Part shown: one piece after another, positions 18,785-28,146 of the stretch
Numbering within the stretch: the first letter of the stretch is position 1
Layout of the letters: every line of letters starts with the position of its first letter
From: Nitrososphaerales archaeon
GTDB lineage: Archaea > Thermoproteota > Nitrososphaeria > Nitrososphaerales > CADDZS01
Assembly (NCBI GenBank): GCA_030038075.1
Contig: JASHPO010000017.1
Coordinates: forward strand, 1 to 43,209
Length of the DNA stretch: 43,209 nt
Direction of reading: 5' to 3'
The notes under the pieces: generated by a model
Told to the model about the DNA's origin: nothing
Databases searched by the model: none
The model's input: the letters and a program-made list of their open reading frames with translations, nothing else
Made by a program: the position numbers and the translations under genes

Positions 18785-19501
18785 TTAAACCTGTAGAACT
18801 GGATTAATTTTCGGCACCAATTCGGCTTGCGTGATTTCAAGCAACCCTTGATATCCGTTCCAGTTTTTTCGGTACTCTACTAGCTTCAATCTCTCTTTTT
18901 GGAAAAGAGGACAGTCCAGTACTAGAGTCTCTCCTTCGCCTCCTTCTAGAGCAGGATTGAAGGAATATTTCTCAGACAATCTGACCAGTTCTGCCACGGA
19001 TTTTTCGTCAATATTCTTGCCAAGCCATCCATCGTCAAGACCTGCGGCGGAAACTGAAGTCAGGACGAAGTGATAACCTTGCTCGACCAAACTCGTCATG
19101 TATCTTTTCTGGTCGATTCCCCAGAGCGGCGCGGCCGAGTCTAGATTACAATCGGCCGCTATTCTTTCTATTCGGGTCTTTTGGTAGTTACTCGCGAGAC
19201 CTCCACAACCGATCATGTCGAAAGAATATCTTACCTTAGCATCGAGTACAGTTCTTTTGATGTCTTCAAGCTCTTCCTCCTTGTTTCCCTTTGTACGGCC
19301 GATAACGAGTGGTATCTGCAGAGCTTTTGCGGAGAGCTGGACAAGCTCGATGTTGGCAGTATGGAGCATGTAGCTTTCTTGATTCTCCGAAAATAGCGTG
19401 ATCAAACAGGAGATTTCAAAGCTCTTACGTCTCAGGAGATCGATCGTGTAGGTACTGTCTTTGCCACCCGAGTAGAGGACAGCTGCCTTCATGGAAATCA
19501 T
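18785..19501 (-). CDS. Diphthine--ammonia ligase-like ATP pyrophosphatase (Dph6)
   Basis: AAVLYSGGKDSTYTIDL (PP-loop), NPALEGGEGETLVLDCPLF; start possibly at the internal ATG (MKAAV). Confidence 0.88.
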   Translation of the reverse strand: MISMKAAVLYSGGKDSTYTIDLLRRKSFEISCLITLFSENQESYMLHTANIELVQLSAKALQIPLVIGRTKGNKEEELEDIKRTVLDAKVRYSFDMIGCGGLASNYQKTRIERIAADCNLDSAAPLWGIDQKRYMTSLVEQGYHFVLTSVSAAGLDDGWLGKNIDEKSVAELVRLSEKYSFNPALEGGEGETLVLDCPLFQKERLKLVEYRKNWNGYQGLLEITQAELVPKINPVLQV

Positions 19502-19554
19502 GCGTGAGTTGAACTGATATTAAATTGACTCGATCTGGTCAGTGGAAGAGAAGC

Positions 19555-19562
19555 ATTTAAAG
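19555..19562 (+). promoter_or_regulatory. Putative TATA box for L21e operon
   Basis: atttaaag about 34-41 nt upstream of the L21e ATG. Confidence 0.45.
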
Positions 19563-19595
19563 CACTAACTTGCAAAGTGACTTGAGTAATCGTTC

Positions 19596-19886
19596 ATGCC
19601 GAAGTCTCGTGGTTACAGAAGGAAGACTAGAGCGAGATTCAGGGCAAAACCGCGTTCACCGCTCGGAGCTCTGTTGAGGGAGTACAAGGTCGGAGACAAG
19701 GTCGTAATTGATGTTGATTCGCGTCAGACGAAAGGAATGCCTCACAGAAGGTTCCAAGGCAGCGTCGGTACGGTTGAGGAAATTAGGCGGCGTAGCCTCG
19801 TGATCGACGTACCGGTCGGAGACGCCGTAAAGCAGGTGATCGCGAGACTGGAACACGTAAAGCCTCACGGAATTGCGAGCGCTTAA
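19596..19886 (+). CDS. rpl21e: Ribosomal protein L21e (eL21)
   Basis: SRGYRRKTRARFRAKPRSPLGALLREYKVGDKVVIDVDSRQTKGMPHRRFQGSVGTV. Confidence 0.97.
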   Translation: MPKSRGYRRKTRARFRAKPRSPLGALLREYKVGDKVVIDVDSRQTKGMPHRRFQGSVGTVEEIRRRSLVIDVPVGDAVKQVIARLEHVKPHGIASA

Positions 19887-19901
19887 ACCGGATGACATAA
19901 T

Positions 19902-20240
19902 TTGACTGAACAGGCACAGCAACAAGTCTCAAAGAAGGCGAGAGTAATCTCCATTCCTGAAGCCAAGGAAATACTCTCGAAGATTGATCCGGAAAAGACC
20001 GATCAGATTCAAAAGAGAACGATGGATTATCTTCTAAAGTTCTCGAAGATTGAACCTGAAAAAGCGAAGAAAGACAGGAAACTTCTGATGGAAGATTGCG
20101 GCCTCACGATAGAAGAGGCAACTGAGTTGATCAACATCATGCCAAAGTCTCAGGAAGAGCTCAGAGTTTTCACAGCAGGCTGGCGGAAGCTAATCCCCAC
20201 CGCAACGGTCGAGAAGATACTGAAAATACTGAACGAATAA
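19902..20240 (+). CDS. rpo4: DNA-directed RNA polymerase subunit Rpo4/RpoF
   Basis: RVISIPEAKEILSKIDPEKTDQIQKRTMDYLLKFSKIEPEKAKK...LTIEEATELINIMPKSQEELRVF; between L21e and DUF655; TTG start. Confidence 0.93.
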   Translation: MTEQAQQQVSKKARVISIPEAKEILSKIDPEKTDQIQKRTMDYLLKFSKIEPEKAKKDRKLLMEDCGLTIEEATELINIMPKSQEELRVFTAGWRKLIPTATVEKILKILNE

Positions 20241-20326
20241 ACTGGTTATTCTTCAAGCAATGCAAATGTAATATCCAAGGACAACTACTGATCGGCTTAG
20301 AGTACATCTCTTATCGATAAAGTAGG

Positions 20327-20899
20327 ATGTGGTATTTCCTGTATCCCGAGAGCACCAAAAAGTACGAAGAATTCGCCTACGTTCTAGACTTCATCCCCAA
20401 CGGCAAGTCAGTGATAATCAGGGAAAGGGAAGGTCCCATCCTACAGGCAATTGGAGAGGAAAGGCTCACCCTACTGGAGATTCTTGCAGTGGAGCGCGAG
20501 TCTTTTTCCGCGGGAGAAAAAATTCCCATTGGGAAGGACAACCGGAGCAAGATAGTGAGCGTTCTGGGCAAGCTCAACTACACAGAACTGACTGACGAAG
20601 CGAAGAGCGAGATCTTGGGAGTGCTTGAAAAAATGGTACGCGATAACGAGAAAAGATACGTGGACTACTTCAATGAGCTGCAGCCGATAACGCCGAGACT
20701 TCACGCGCTGGAATTGATACCGGGCATCGGAAAGACCTTCATGCACGAGATCCTGGACGAGCGGGACAAGAAAAAATTCATTAGCTTTGTCGACTTGGAG
20801 CAGAGAATTGGTCTTAGAGATCCTGCAAAACTGATTGCGAAAAGAGTGATCGAGGAGCTCTCCGGAGAGTCCAAGATAGCAATCTTCACTGGACACTGA
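20327..20899 (+). CDS. DUF655 family putative RNA-binding protein
   Basis: AYVLDFIPNGKS...PIGKDNRSKIVSVLGKLNYTELT...LELIPGIGKTFMHEILDERDKKKFISFVDLEQRIGLRDP (HhH region). Confidence 0.92.
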   Translation: MWYFLYPESTKKYEEFAYVLDFIPNGKSVIIREREGPILQAIGEERLTLLEILAVERESFSAGEKIPIGKDNRSKIVSVLGKLNYTELTDEAKSEILGVLEKMVRDNEKRYVDYFNELQPITPRLHALELIPGIGKTFMHEILDERDKKKFISFVDLEQRIGLRDPAKLIAKRVIEELSGESKIAIFTGH

Positions 20900-20918
20900 C
20901 CTTTCTGGTGCGGTCCTG

Positions 20919-21686
20919 ATGCTTAGTGGCCGAAGAAGGGTTAGGGTACACGGCCAGCACATGCTAGCTTCGCCGGAGATCGCCGACGATCTGATCGAGG
21001 CATCGGCAATTTCAAAGGATGAAGTCGTCCTAGAGATCGGTACCGGTAAAGGAATGCTGACCGGACGGTTGTGCCAAAAGGCCAAGCGCGTGATTAGCTT
21101 CGAAATTGACCGACGATTGTATGAGTCTGCCGCGCGATTGCTGTCAGAATACTCGAATCTTGAATTGAGATTCGGAGATGCATTTGTCCATATGGAAGTT
21201 CAATTCGACGTGTGCGTAACCAGTCTCCCCTATTCAGAATCTCTTCGGTTTGTCAAGTGGCTAGCGATCAGATCTGGTTCTTTCAAGAGGTGCGTCGCAG
21301 TTCTTCAGTCAGAGTTTGTGGGAAAGATCACTTCTTCGCCCGGACGGGACAGCTACAGAGCAATTTCCGTCGTCGCGCAGAATAGTTTCAAGATAGAAAG
21401 ATTGTTTTTTGTCGAAAACGAAAAATTTGACCCGCCTCCCGGAGTTCTCTCTGAAGCGGTGAGAGTAGTACCGAGAAAAGATCCGCAACAACCATTTTTT
21501 GACGAAGGGCGAATTGCTTTGTTGAACAAATTATTCTCCTTTCGCGGCAGGCTGTTATCAGGAGCGATTAAGAAAATCGATCATGAGATTGATATTCCCT
21601 CCGAATTGCAAAAATCCCGAATTGAGGATTTGTCGCCAAATCAATTTGCAGATTTGATTCCAATGTTGGAGAGTTTCAAAGCGTGA
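20919..21686 (+). CDS. ksgA: KsgA/Dim1-family rRNA adenine dimethyltransferase
   Basis: GQHMLASPEIADDLIEASAISKDEVVLEIGTGKGMLT, FEIDRRLYESA; conserved L21e-Rpo4-DUF655-KsgA-HemK order. Motif IV reads SLPYSES rather than NLPY. Confidence 0.9.
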   Translation: MLSGRRRVRVHGQHMLASPEIADDLIEASAISKDEVVLEIGTGKGMLTGRLCQKAKRVISFEIDRRLYESAARLLSEYSNLELRFGDAFVHMEVQFDVCVTSLPYSESLRFVKWLAIRSGSFKRCVAVLQSEFVGKITSSPGRDSYRAISVVAQNSFKIERLFFVENEKFDPPPGVLSEAVRVVPRKDPQQPFFDEGRIALLNKLFSFRGRLLSGAIKKIDHEIDIPSELQKSRIEDLSPNQFADLIPMLESFKA

Positions 21687-22222
21687 ACGCCCAAAGCTAC
21701 ACTTATGCCGAAGATTCAAAATTCATGGGAGACGTGCTTTCAACTTTGGAACCTGGTTTATCATTTCTTGAAATCGGGGTTGGAAACGGCGGAAATCAGA
21801 GAGTCGTGAGGAATAAGTTCGGCCTCGTGGTCGGGACTGACGTTGTATACCCCCATGAGGCTAAATTGGAGAATCCGTTTGCTGAAATGATCGCCGCCGA
21901 CAGGGCTAGCTGCTTTCGCAGTTCAGTATTCGATGTAGTCGCTTTCAATCCTCCCTACATTCCAACTGATGCGATTCAAGACAGGGCGGTTGACGGGGGG
22001 CAGGGCGGCGTGGAGGTTCCCATCGCGTTCCTTGAAAGTGCTCTAACAGTCGTCAAAGGCACCGGAAAGATTCTGCTCCTTCTATCAAGCGAGGATGACA
22101 TGAAAACATTTGAGAAATTCTGCTCCAGAAACCATGTTTATGTCAGAAAGATTGCAGAAAGAAGACTATTTTTCGAAACGCTCACAATTTTTGAGTTGAG
22201 ACCCAATGCCTCAAAAACGTAG
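21683..22222 (+). CDS. HemK/Mtq2-like protein N5-glutamine methyltransferase
   Basis: LEIGVGNGGNQRVVR and VAFNPPYIPTDAIQDRAVDGGQGGVEV (NPPY motif); GTG start overlapping the ksgA stop. Confidence 0.88.
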   Translation: MNAQSYTYAEDSKFMGDVLSTLEPGLSFLEIGVGNGGNQRVVRNKFGLVVGTDVVYPHEAKLENPFAEMIAADRASCFRSSVFDVVAFNPPYIPTDAIQDRAVDGGQGGVEVPIAFLESALTVVKGTGKILLLLSSEDDMKTFEKFCSRNHVYVRKIAERRLFFETLTIFELRPNASKT

Positions 22223-22997
22223 TTGGGCATCACGCAAAGAATCGACAATTTCACGCATCTCCGTTGCGATTGTTGAACCGGAATTCGGGCTTAATCTTGG
22301 CTATGTGGCAAGAACGATGGCCAATTTCGGTTTGAAAAGACTAATTGTCGTTTCTAAAAGGAAACCCGACAAGCGGCTTTTAGATCAAGCAAGAATATTC
22401 GCTTCGCACGGAAGGAATCTGGTCGAAGAGATTGAATTCGTTCCTTCAGTCGCTGAGCTGAGGAAAAAATTCGGCCTGTTGATTGGAACTACGGCCATTG
22501 AAGGCACGAGAAAAGCGAACTTGACAAGAAGGACGCTGGAATTAGACGAATGCGCCTCGAGAGTGGCGAAAAGGATCTCATCGAGTCCTGAAAAGACATG
22601 CGTACTCTTCGGCCGGGACACGACGGGTATGACAAACGAAGAGCTAAGGAGCTGCGACTATAACATGACGATTCGCGCGAGTCCGGGCTACAACACGCTG
22701 AACGTATCTCATGCCGCTGCAATAACATTGTTCGTCTTTTCAAAACATCTGGCAAGAAAACCCCGCGTTCCTGCGAAGTTGATAATCACCACGAGGAAAG
22801 AACGGGAGCGGGCAGTTATGTTGTTCGAGGAGCTCGCAGAGGTTTCCGAGTTCCAAAAGTTCAAGTCAGGTCTTTTGAAGGAGGCTATCACGCGATTGTT
22901 CGACAAAGCAGATCCATCGCGGCGAGAAGTTTATTTGATGATGGGCCTCGCGAGCAAGGCAACCTCCAAGATGAAAAGACTCAGTTCGCGGTCATGA
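22206..22997 (+). CDS. SpoU/TrmJ-family RNA 2'-O-methyltransferase
   Basis: VAIVEPEFGLNLGYVARTMANFGLKRLIVV; CVLFGRDTTGMTNEEL; NTLNVSHAAAI. Confidence 0.92.
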   Translation: MPQKRSWASRKESTISRISVAIVEPEFGLNLGYVARTMANFGLKRLIVVSKRKPDKRLLDQARIFASHGRNLVEEIEFVPSVAELRKKFGLLIGTTAIEGTRKANLTRRTLELDECASRVAKRISSSPEKTCVLFGRDTTGMTNEELRSCDYNMTIRASPGYNTLNVSHAAAITLFVFSKHLARKPRVPAKLIITTRKERERAVMLFEELAEVSEFQKFKSGLLKEAITRLFDKADPSRREVYLMMGLASKATSKMKRLSSRS

Positions 22998-24195
22998 CAT
23001 AGACGTCGCGCTGTATTATTTTCTTCTTCGAAGTCGGGACTCGTATCGGGTATTCGCCAGAGCCCGCCGGCCGGTACTGCGTGTATCCTAGAGATTTGAA
23101 CACTGGGCTCAAATCAAGCCTGTGTTCCCTGCCTCTATCGTCAAACACTACGGGAGCGGTTATAGCTATTCTCGAGCCTTTGTCCAATATTTCCCTAAAG
23201 ACTTCAAGGGATTTTTCGTAGATAGGCAGGGTCTCCCTGACTGATTCAATTGCAACTGGCGATTGGGGATTTCTTTCAAATTTTGGGAGAAGGAGCGGTT
23301 CGGTGGCGATTCCGTCAATCTTTGGGAGGTTCTCCTTGCGTAAGTTCAGAACGTCTGAACGTGTGAGCTTCGCCTTTAATCTCGTTGCAGCGGGATAATT
23401 GGTTCTGATCCAGTCCAGATTAGTGTTCGATCTTATGATGTTGTTCCTTGCAATGTCAGTTCCGACCACGTTGTACCCCGAAACCAGTGCCTCCTGAAGG
23501 ATCGTTCCCAGTCCGCAGAACGGGTCGAGCATCGTGCTTTTTTGTTCTTTCATTGCCAAATTAACAAGGACTCTAGCGAGCCGCGGGCCAATAGTGATCG
23601 TGGGGTCTTGATAAGACCTGGAGAAGTCTCGCTTTTCAAATCCCAGAACGTCTGAAGCTCCGACTGTGTAACCGAAAAGAGTCTTACCTCCTGTTACGGT
23701 AGCAGCAACTATGTCGAATCCGGTTGGAATTTTGCCACTCGGGAAAAGCACTTCCTCGTAAAGCTCCTTGAGCTTTAGTTCAGCGAAGCTTCCATGTCCG
23801 TTAACCTCGTTCGATTCGATGTCCGATTGCAGGAATCTGGACTTTCCCAGTGATTTGGATTTAAGAAAACTTTGGACAGAAATTCTTGTTTCTTCGAGAA
23901 CCTCAGGATCAGAATCATATCCAGAGACCGTCCAGTTGAATTTTGGTTCGTAGGGGAGAGATAGTCCTTCCAGAAGCTCATCGATCGAGCTGCCGCAGAC
24001 TGCCGCTACCTTGTATGAACCGCCCGATTTTTTGATAACGGATGTTGCAGTTTTGCCGTCGCATTTTGCCAAGGCGATTAATTCCGAAGACCAGAGAATT
24101 TCCGAGTTGGTATCCATTAGAGCCGTAAGCTCAAGCGTCGAAAGCCTCCCGTACGCCAGAGTATACAGAAACTGGGAGGAGTCTTGGTTGTTCAA
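22981..24195 (-). CDS. THUMP/Trm-G10-like tRNA guanosine-N2 methyltransferase (COG1041-like)
   Basis: GYTVGASDVLGFEKRDFSRSYQDPTITIGPRLARVLVNLA; LDPFCGLGTILQEALVSGYNVVGTDI; TTG start; 17-nt convergent overlap with the TrmJ-like gene. Confidence 0.85.
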   Translation of the reverse strand: MNNQDSSQFLYTLAYGRLSTLELTALMDTNSEILWSSELIALAKCDGKTATSVIKKSGGSYKVAAVCGSSIDELLEGLSLPYEPKFNWTVSGYDSDPEVLEETRISVQSFLKSKSLGKSRFLQSDIESNEVNGHGSFAELKLKELYEEVLFPSGKIPTGFDIVAATVTGGKTLFGYTVGASDVLGFEKRDFSRSYQDPTITIGPRLARVLVNLAMKEQKSTMLDPFCGLGTILQEALVSGYNVVGTDIARNNIIRSNTNLDWIRTNYPAATRLKAKLTRSDVLNLRKENLPKIDGIATEPLLLPKFERNPQSPVAIESVRETLPIYEKSLEVFREILDKGSRIAITAPVVFDDRGREHRLDLSPVFKSLGYTQYRPAGSGEYPIRVPTSKKKIIQRDVYVMTAN

Positions 24196-24318
24196 TTAAA
24201 GGAAAGCTCGCAAGAATTATCAGTTATTTTTCATCGTGATAAATGCAGTGCACACTAGAACGAGTACTCTGAACGGGTAAGGTTAATTACCCCAAAAGAG
24301 AATTGATTCTGAATTTCT

Positions 24319-24843
24319 TTGAAGGGTAAGAATTACCGGATTACCAGCGGCATGCCCTTGACGAGCAAGGTTTACTGCGCCGGTTCTCCGAACTCGAAAA
24401 TTGCAAGATTTAGCACTGGTCAAGCCAGCCCTGACTATGATTATCAATTGAAACTAGTCAGCACTGAAAAAGTTCAGATAAGACACAACGCGCTCGAAGC
24501 CGCAAGAGTTGCCGCGAACAAGAAGCTTACTCCGATAGGCGAGACGGCGTATTTCCTCAGAGTCAAGGTATATCCTCATGTAATCTTGCGAGAGAACAGA
24601 ATGATCGCGACGGCGGGCGCAGATAGACTGCAAGAAGGGATGCGCAAGGCGTGGGGAAAGCCGATGGGACTCGCCGCTCGAGTGATGCCCGGCTCGGTGA
24701 TTTTGGAATTATCCATCAAGAAAGAGAACTTGGAAAAGGCCAAGGAAGCCATGAAGAGCGCCTCGACGAAGCTTCCAATGCCGACCGAAGTCGTCATTGA
24801 ACCATTGCAAAAGGCAGCTCAGGAAATTCCAGTCACAGCATAA
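24319..24843 (+). CDS. rpl10e: Ribosomal protein L10e (uL16)
   Basis: VQIRHNALEAARVAANKKL...FLRVKVYPHVILRENRMIATAGADRLQEGMRKAWGKPMGLAARV; TTG start. Confidence 0.97.
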   Translation: MKGKNYRITSGMPLTSKVYCAGSPNSKIARFSTGQASPDYDYQLKLVSTEKVQIRHNALEAARVAANKKLTPIGETAYFLRVKVYPHVILRENRMIATAGADRLQEGMRKAWGKPMGLAARVMPGSVILELSIKKENLEKAKEAMKSASTKLPMPTEVVIEPLQKAAQEIPVTA

Positions 24844-24893
24844 TTCGAGTTGGGTACTCTTTCAAGAGACCAGCTCCTCTGGGTGAATCTTGA

Positions 24894-25907
24894 ATGGCTA
24901 TCAAAATCGACGAAGCGGCCATAGCGAAGATCCTGGACTGGACACGCCCTTCAAGGATCGTTTTCAATGCACCGGACGGGCTGCTTTCGCAGACTCGAAA
25001 GCTGGCGTCAGACTTGGAATCCAAATACAAACTTCAGGCGATAGTGATCTCAGATCCCACTTACGGTTCTTGCGACACAGTGGACATTGACGCACAGAGG
25101 CTGGGCGCACAGGTCGCCTTCCACGTTGGACACAATGTTACAGTCAAAAAGTTTGGAAAGATTACATATTCAATCGACGCCTACGACGATATTCTCTTTG
25201 ACAAAGCTATCTTGAGCGCGGAGAAGGAGCTCAAAGCTCTGAATTATAATACGGTCGGACTGGTTGCCTTTGCCCAGCACGTAAATGAACTGGACAGTGC
25301 GTCGAAAATCCTAGGAAGGGACGGGTTCAAGACCGTGGTCGGAAAGGGAATGGGACAACTCCAAGACGGCCAGATTTTCGGCTGCGAATTCTATCCGGCG
25401 TTCAACATCAGAGACAGGGTCGATGCAATGATTTTATTGGGGCACAGCATGTTCCACGCTATCGGCTTGTGCCTCTCGACGGGTAAACCCACTTTCATGC
25501 TGGACCCCTACGAGAACCAGGCGATCAACGTTCAGAAAACGGCGGAAGAACGTCTAAAGAAAGCTGTACTCGCGATATACAAAGCGAGAGACGCAACTAA
25601 GGTCGGAGTCATCATCGGCTTGAAGGAAGGTCAGATGATGACTGATCAATCAATAAAGATCAAATCCCAATTAGAAAAACTGGGCAAGGAAGTGCAGCTG
25701 ATCGCGCTGCGGGAAATCACGGCTGATAGAATAAACTCAATGACAGAAATCGAGGCTTTTGTCCAGACGGGTTGCCCCAGAATCAGCTTAGACGGCTACA
25801 CCTTTTCAAAGCCCGTTTTGAGCGTTCCCCAGACGGATGCACTAATTAACCTCCTTTCGGGAAAGGAAATTCAGATGGACCTGTTCGAAAGAAAGAACTG
25901 GCTGTAG
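24894..25907 (+). CDS. dph2: Diphthamide biosynthesis protein Dph2 (2-(3-amino-3-carboxypropyl)histidine synthase)
   Basis: DPTYGSCDTVDIDAQRLGAQVAFHVGHN; DGQIFGCEFYPA; VQTGCPRISLDGYTFSKPVLS. Confidence 0.94.
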   Translation: MAIKIDEAAIAKILDWTRPSRIVFNAPDGLLSQTRKLASDLESKYKLQAIVISDPTYGSCDTVDIDAQRLGAQVAFHVGHNVTVKKFGKITYSIDAYDDILFDKAILSAEKELKALNYNTVGLVAFAQHVNELDSASKILGRDGFKTVVGKGMGQLQDGQIFGCEFYPAFNIRDRVDAMILLGHSMFHAIGLCLSTGKPTFMLDPYENQAINVQKTAEERLKKAVLAIYKARDATKVGVIIGLKEGQMMTDQSIKIKSQLEKLGKEVQLIALREITADRINSMTEIEAFVQTGCPRISLDGYTFSKPVLSVPQTDALINLLSGKEIQMDLFERKNWL

Positions 25908-25911
25908 TGCT

Positions 25912-26484
25912 GTGCAAATAATGGAAGAAAAAGTAGTGATTCCCGGTGACAAACTAGCCTCAATTGAGGAGTTTATCCCCGGATCTGGAACCGCTAGCAT
26001 AGGCGAGTCGATAGTCTCGACTGTAACCGGCTCAAAGCGCCCGGACATGTCAAATAGGGTAATGAACGTCAAACCCGCCAGGGAACTAACTGACGCAATC
26101 CCGAAGGTCGGAGATTATGTCATTGGTTTTGTGGACAGCTCCTCGCCGACGATGGCGCAAGTAACGATCAAGGCAATCAACGACGTTCCCAGTCACAGGG
26201 AATTTTCTGGAATGCTCTCTCTGCGCGACGAGAGACGCAGGAAATCCAGTCCGATCAAGGCGGCCGACACGATTAGGGCAAGAGTGATCAGCACGAAGAA
26301 TTCAATCTTTCATCTGGGCCTTGACGACCAGAGGTGCGGCGTTATCAATACGCGATGCAGCAATTGCGGAGGCACGGTTGTGGCGCTTGGTATGGACAGG
26401 GTAAAGTGCCCCGAATGCGGCCTCGTCGACGATCGGATCTTGTCACAGGATTTCGTAAAACCTCAGCGAAAGGCGAACGCCTAG
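25912..26484 (+). CDS. csl4: Exosome complex RNA-binding protein Csl4
   Basis: VIPGDKLASIEEFIPGSGTASIGESIVSTVTGS; C-terminal zinc ribbon CSNCGGTVVALGMDRVKCPECG; start may be ATG 25921. Confidence 0.92.
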   Translation: MQIMEEKVVIPGDKLASIEEFIPGSGTASIGESIVSTVTGSKRPDMSNRVMNVKPARELTDAIPKVGDYVIGFVDSSSPTMAQVTIKAINDVPSHREFSGMLSLRDERRRKSSPIKAADTIRARVISTKNSIFHLGLDDQRCGVINTRCSNCGGTVVALGMDRVKCPECGLVDDRILSQDFVKPQRKANA

Positions 26485-26528
26485 AAATCTCTCCTCAAAC
26501 AATTGGTTACTTCGTGAGACCGAGAAGA

Positions 26529-26536
26529 CATATAAG
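26529..26536 (+). promoter_or_regulatory. Putative TATA box for rpo11
   Basis: catataag; only about 18 nt from TTG 26551 but about 33 nt from TTG 26566. Confidence 0.45.
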
Positions 26537-26550
26537 GGCGGTCTAGCCGA

Positions 26551-26910
26551 TTGTCTTTTCCATTCTTGCTACTAAAAGTAGAATCTGCTGGAGAGAACGC
26601 TATCAGCATCCAGATCGACAAAGAGGATTACAGCATCGCGGATATCGTCCACAAAGAATTGTTGAGCGTGAAACATGTCAGGTTTACAGGGGTTCCGCCT
26701 CCGCACCCGCTGGTAAAGACCTTGACGATCCAGGTACAGACGGACGGCGCGAATCCTTCAAAGGCGCTACAGGAAGCAATTGATATCTCGCTAGAAAAAA
26801 TATCAGAGCTCTTGGAGGCGGCTAGGCAGGCATTTCCCCCGACCGAAGTACGGAAGGAAACTCCATCCTCACCTACAAGCGAAGCTGTCGTCTCCGAACA
26901 AAGCACATAA
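26551..26910 (+). CDS. rpo11: DNA-directed RNA polymerase subunit Rpo11/RpoL
   Basis: QIDKEDYSIADIVHKELLSVKHVRFTGVPPPHPLVKTLTIQVQTDGANPSKALQEAI; start may be the internal TTG at 26566. Confidence 0.92.
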   Translation: MSFPFLLLKVESAGENAISIQIDKEDYSIADIVHKELLSVKHVRFTGVPPPHPLVKTLTIQVQTDGANPSKALQEAIDISLEKISELLEAARQAFPPTEVRKETPSSPTSEAVVSEQST

Positions 26911-26969
26911 ATGCGGTACTCATCGGGGACTCTTTCGGCTAGAGTCCAACAATATTTCGGTGTATTATA

Positions 26970-27302
26970 GTGAAATTCTGTCCAAAGTGCGGAACACGCT
27001 TGAGATTCAAGGCGCAAAAGCCACTCCCTCTTCAAGTATGTGACAAGTGCGGGTACTCCGAGCAGGCCGAGGTCAGCATAACACTCCCCGAGCAAATTGA
27101 CTCGAGATCAGCTTCGACAATCAAGGTCGTCGGTGACAGGGAAGAAAAGATCAAAACTATGCCAACGACAACTGCAGAGTGCCCCAAATGCGGCCATAAC
27201 GTCGCCTTCTGGTGGTTTTTGCAAACGAGGAGCGGAGATGAGCCGCCGACGCAGTTCTTCAGATGCGAAAAATGTTCGTATACATGGAGACAGTACAGTT
27301 GA
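26970..27302 (+). CDS. tfs: Transcription factor S (TFS, TFIIS/RpoM-like)
   Basis: MKFCPKCGTRLRFK N-terminal ribbon; CPKCGHNVAFWWFLQTRSGDEPPTQFFRCEKCSYTWRQY; GTG start. Confidence 0.95.
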   Translation: MKFCPKCGTRLRFKAQKPLPLQVCDKCGYSEQAEVSITLPEQIDSRSASTIKVVGDREEKIKTMPTTTAECPKCGHNVAFWWFLQTRSGDEPPTQFFRCEKCSYTWRQYS

Positions 27303-27332
27303 TAAATATGCGATTTACGAGGCTAGCTTGAG

Positions 27333-28124
27333 ATGCCGGGAGAAGCTACAAAACCGTCTGGTTTTCTTGCGCGGTCCCAGACTCCGAGCGAATGGAAGGC
27401 GGTTACTGCCTCCATACAAACTCTAGTCGAAGAGGCGACATTTGACGTCACCCCTGACGGCATTACATTCCGAGCGATGGATCCATCGCATGTCGCGCTT
27501 GTAGACCTTTTCTGGCCGAGCGAAGATTTCCAGAAATTCACTTGCGAAAAATCCGACAGGTTCACCGTGCGAATGGAGGATTTTGCAAAATTGATTAGGA
27601 GAGCAGAAAGCAAGGATTCGATCGAAATTTCAAGGGAGGGAACAGAGTCATTGAACATCAAACTGAGCAACGGTTACAAGAGAGATTTCGAGCTTCACCT
27701 CATCGAGTCAGCTCAGAGTAACACTCCGCTTCCAAAGCTCAACTTTGACGCGAACTTTGTGACGACGGAGCCAGCGTTCGACCGCGTGCTGAACGACGTT
27801 TCGGCGATCTCAAATCACATTAGCATAGAGACCGACAAGACCAAAGTCCTTTTTTCAGGCAAGGGTGATACTGGAAAAGCATCGGTCGTCCTAGAGAAAT
27901 CGGAGACCGGAAAGGGCGACCTGACGGATCTCAGCGCACAAAAGGAAGCCAAATCAACTTACAGCATCGAATATCTGCTAAAGATAACTAAGGCTGCCGG
28001 CTCGGCTTCTGACACTATAAAGTTCGAATATTCCAGCAAGATGCCGCTACGAATGGAATTCAAGCTGGGCGAAAACAGCAAGGGAAAAATCCAGTTTTAC
28101 TTAGCGCCGCGAGTCCAAGAATAA
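27333..28124 (+). CDS. pcn: DNA polymerase sliding clamp PCNA
   Basis: TFDVTPDGITFRAMDPSHVALVDLFWP; MPLRMEFKLGENSKGKIQFYLAPRVQE. Confidence 0.95.
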   Translation: MPGEATKPSGFLARSQTPSEWKAVTASIQTLVEEATFDVTPDGITFRAMDPSHVALVDLFWPSEDFQKFTCEKSDRFTVRMEDFAKLIRRAESKDSIEISREGTESLNIKLSNGYKRDFELHLIESAQSNTPLPKLNFDANFVTTEPAFDRVLNDVSAISNHISIETDKTKVLFSGKGDTGKASVVLEKSETGKGDLTDLSAQKEAKSTYSIEYLLKITKAAGSASDTIKFEYSSKMPLRMEFKLGENSKGKIQFYLAPRVQE

Positions 28125-28146
28125 AAAACTAGTAGCGGGGGGTGGA

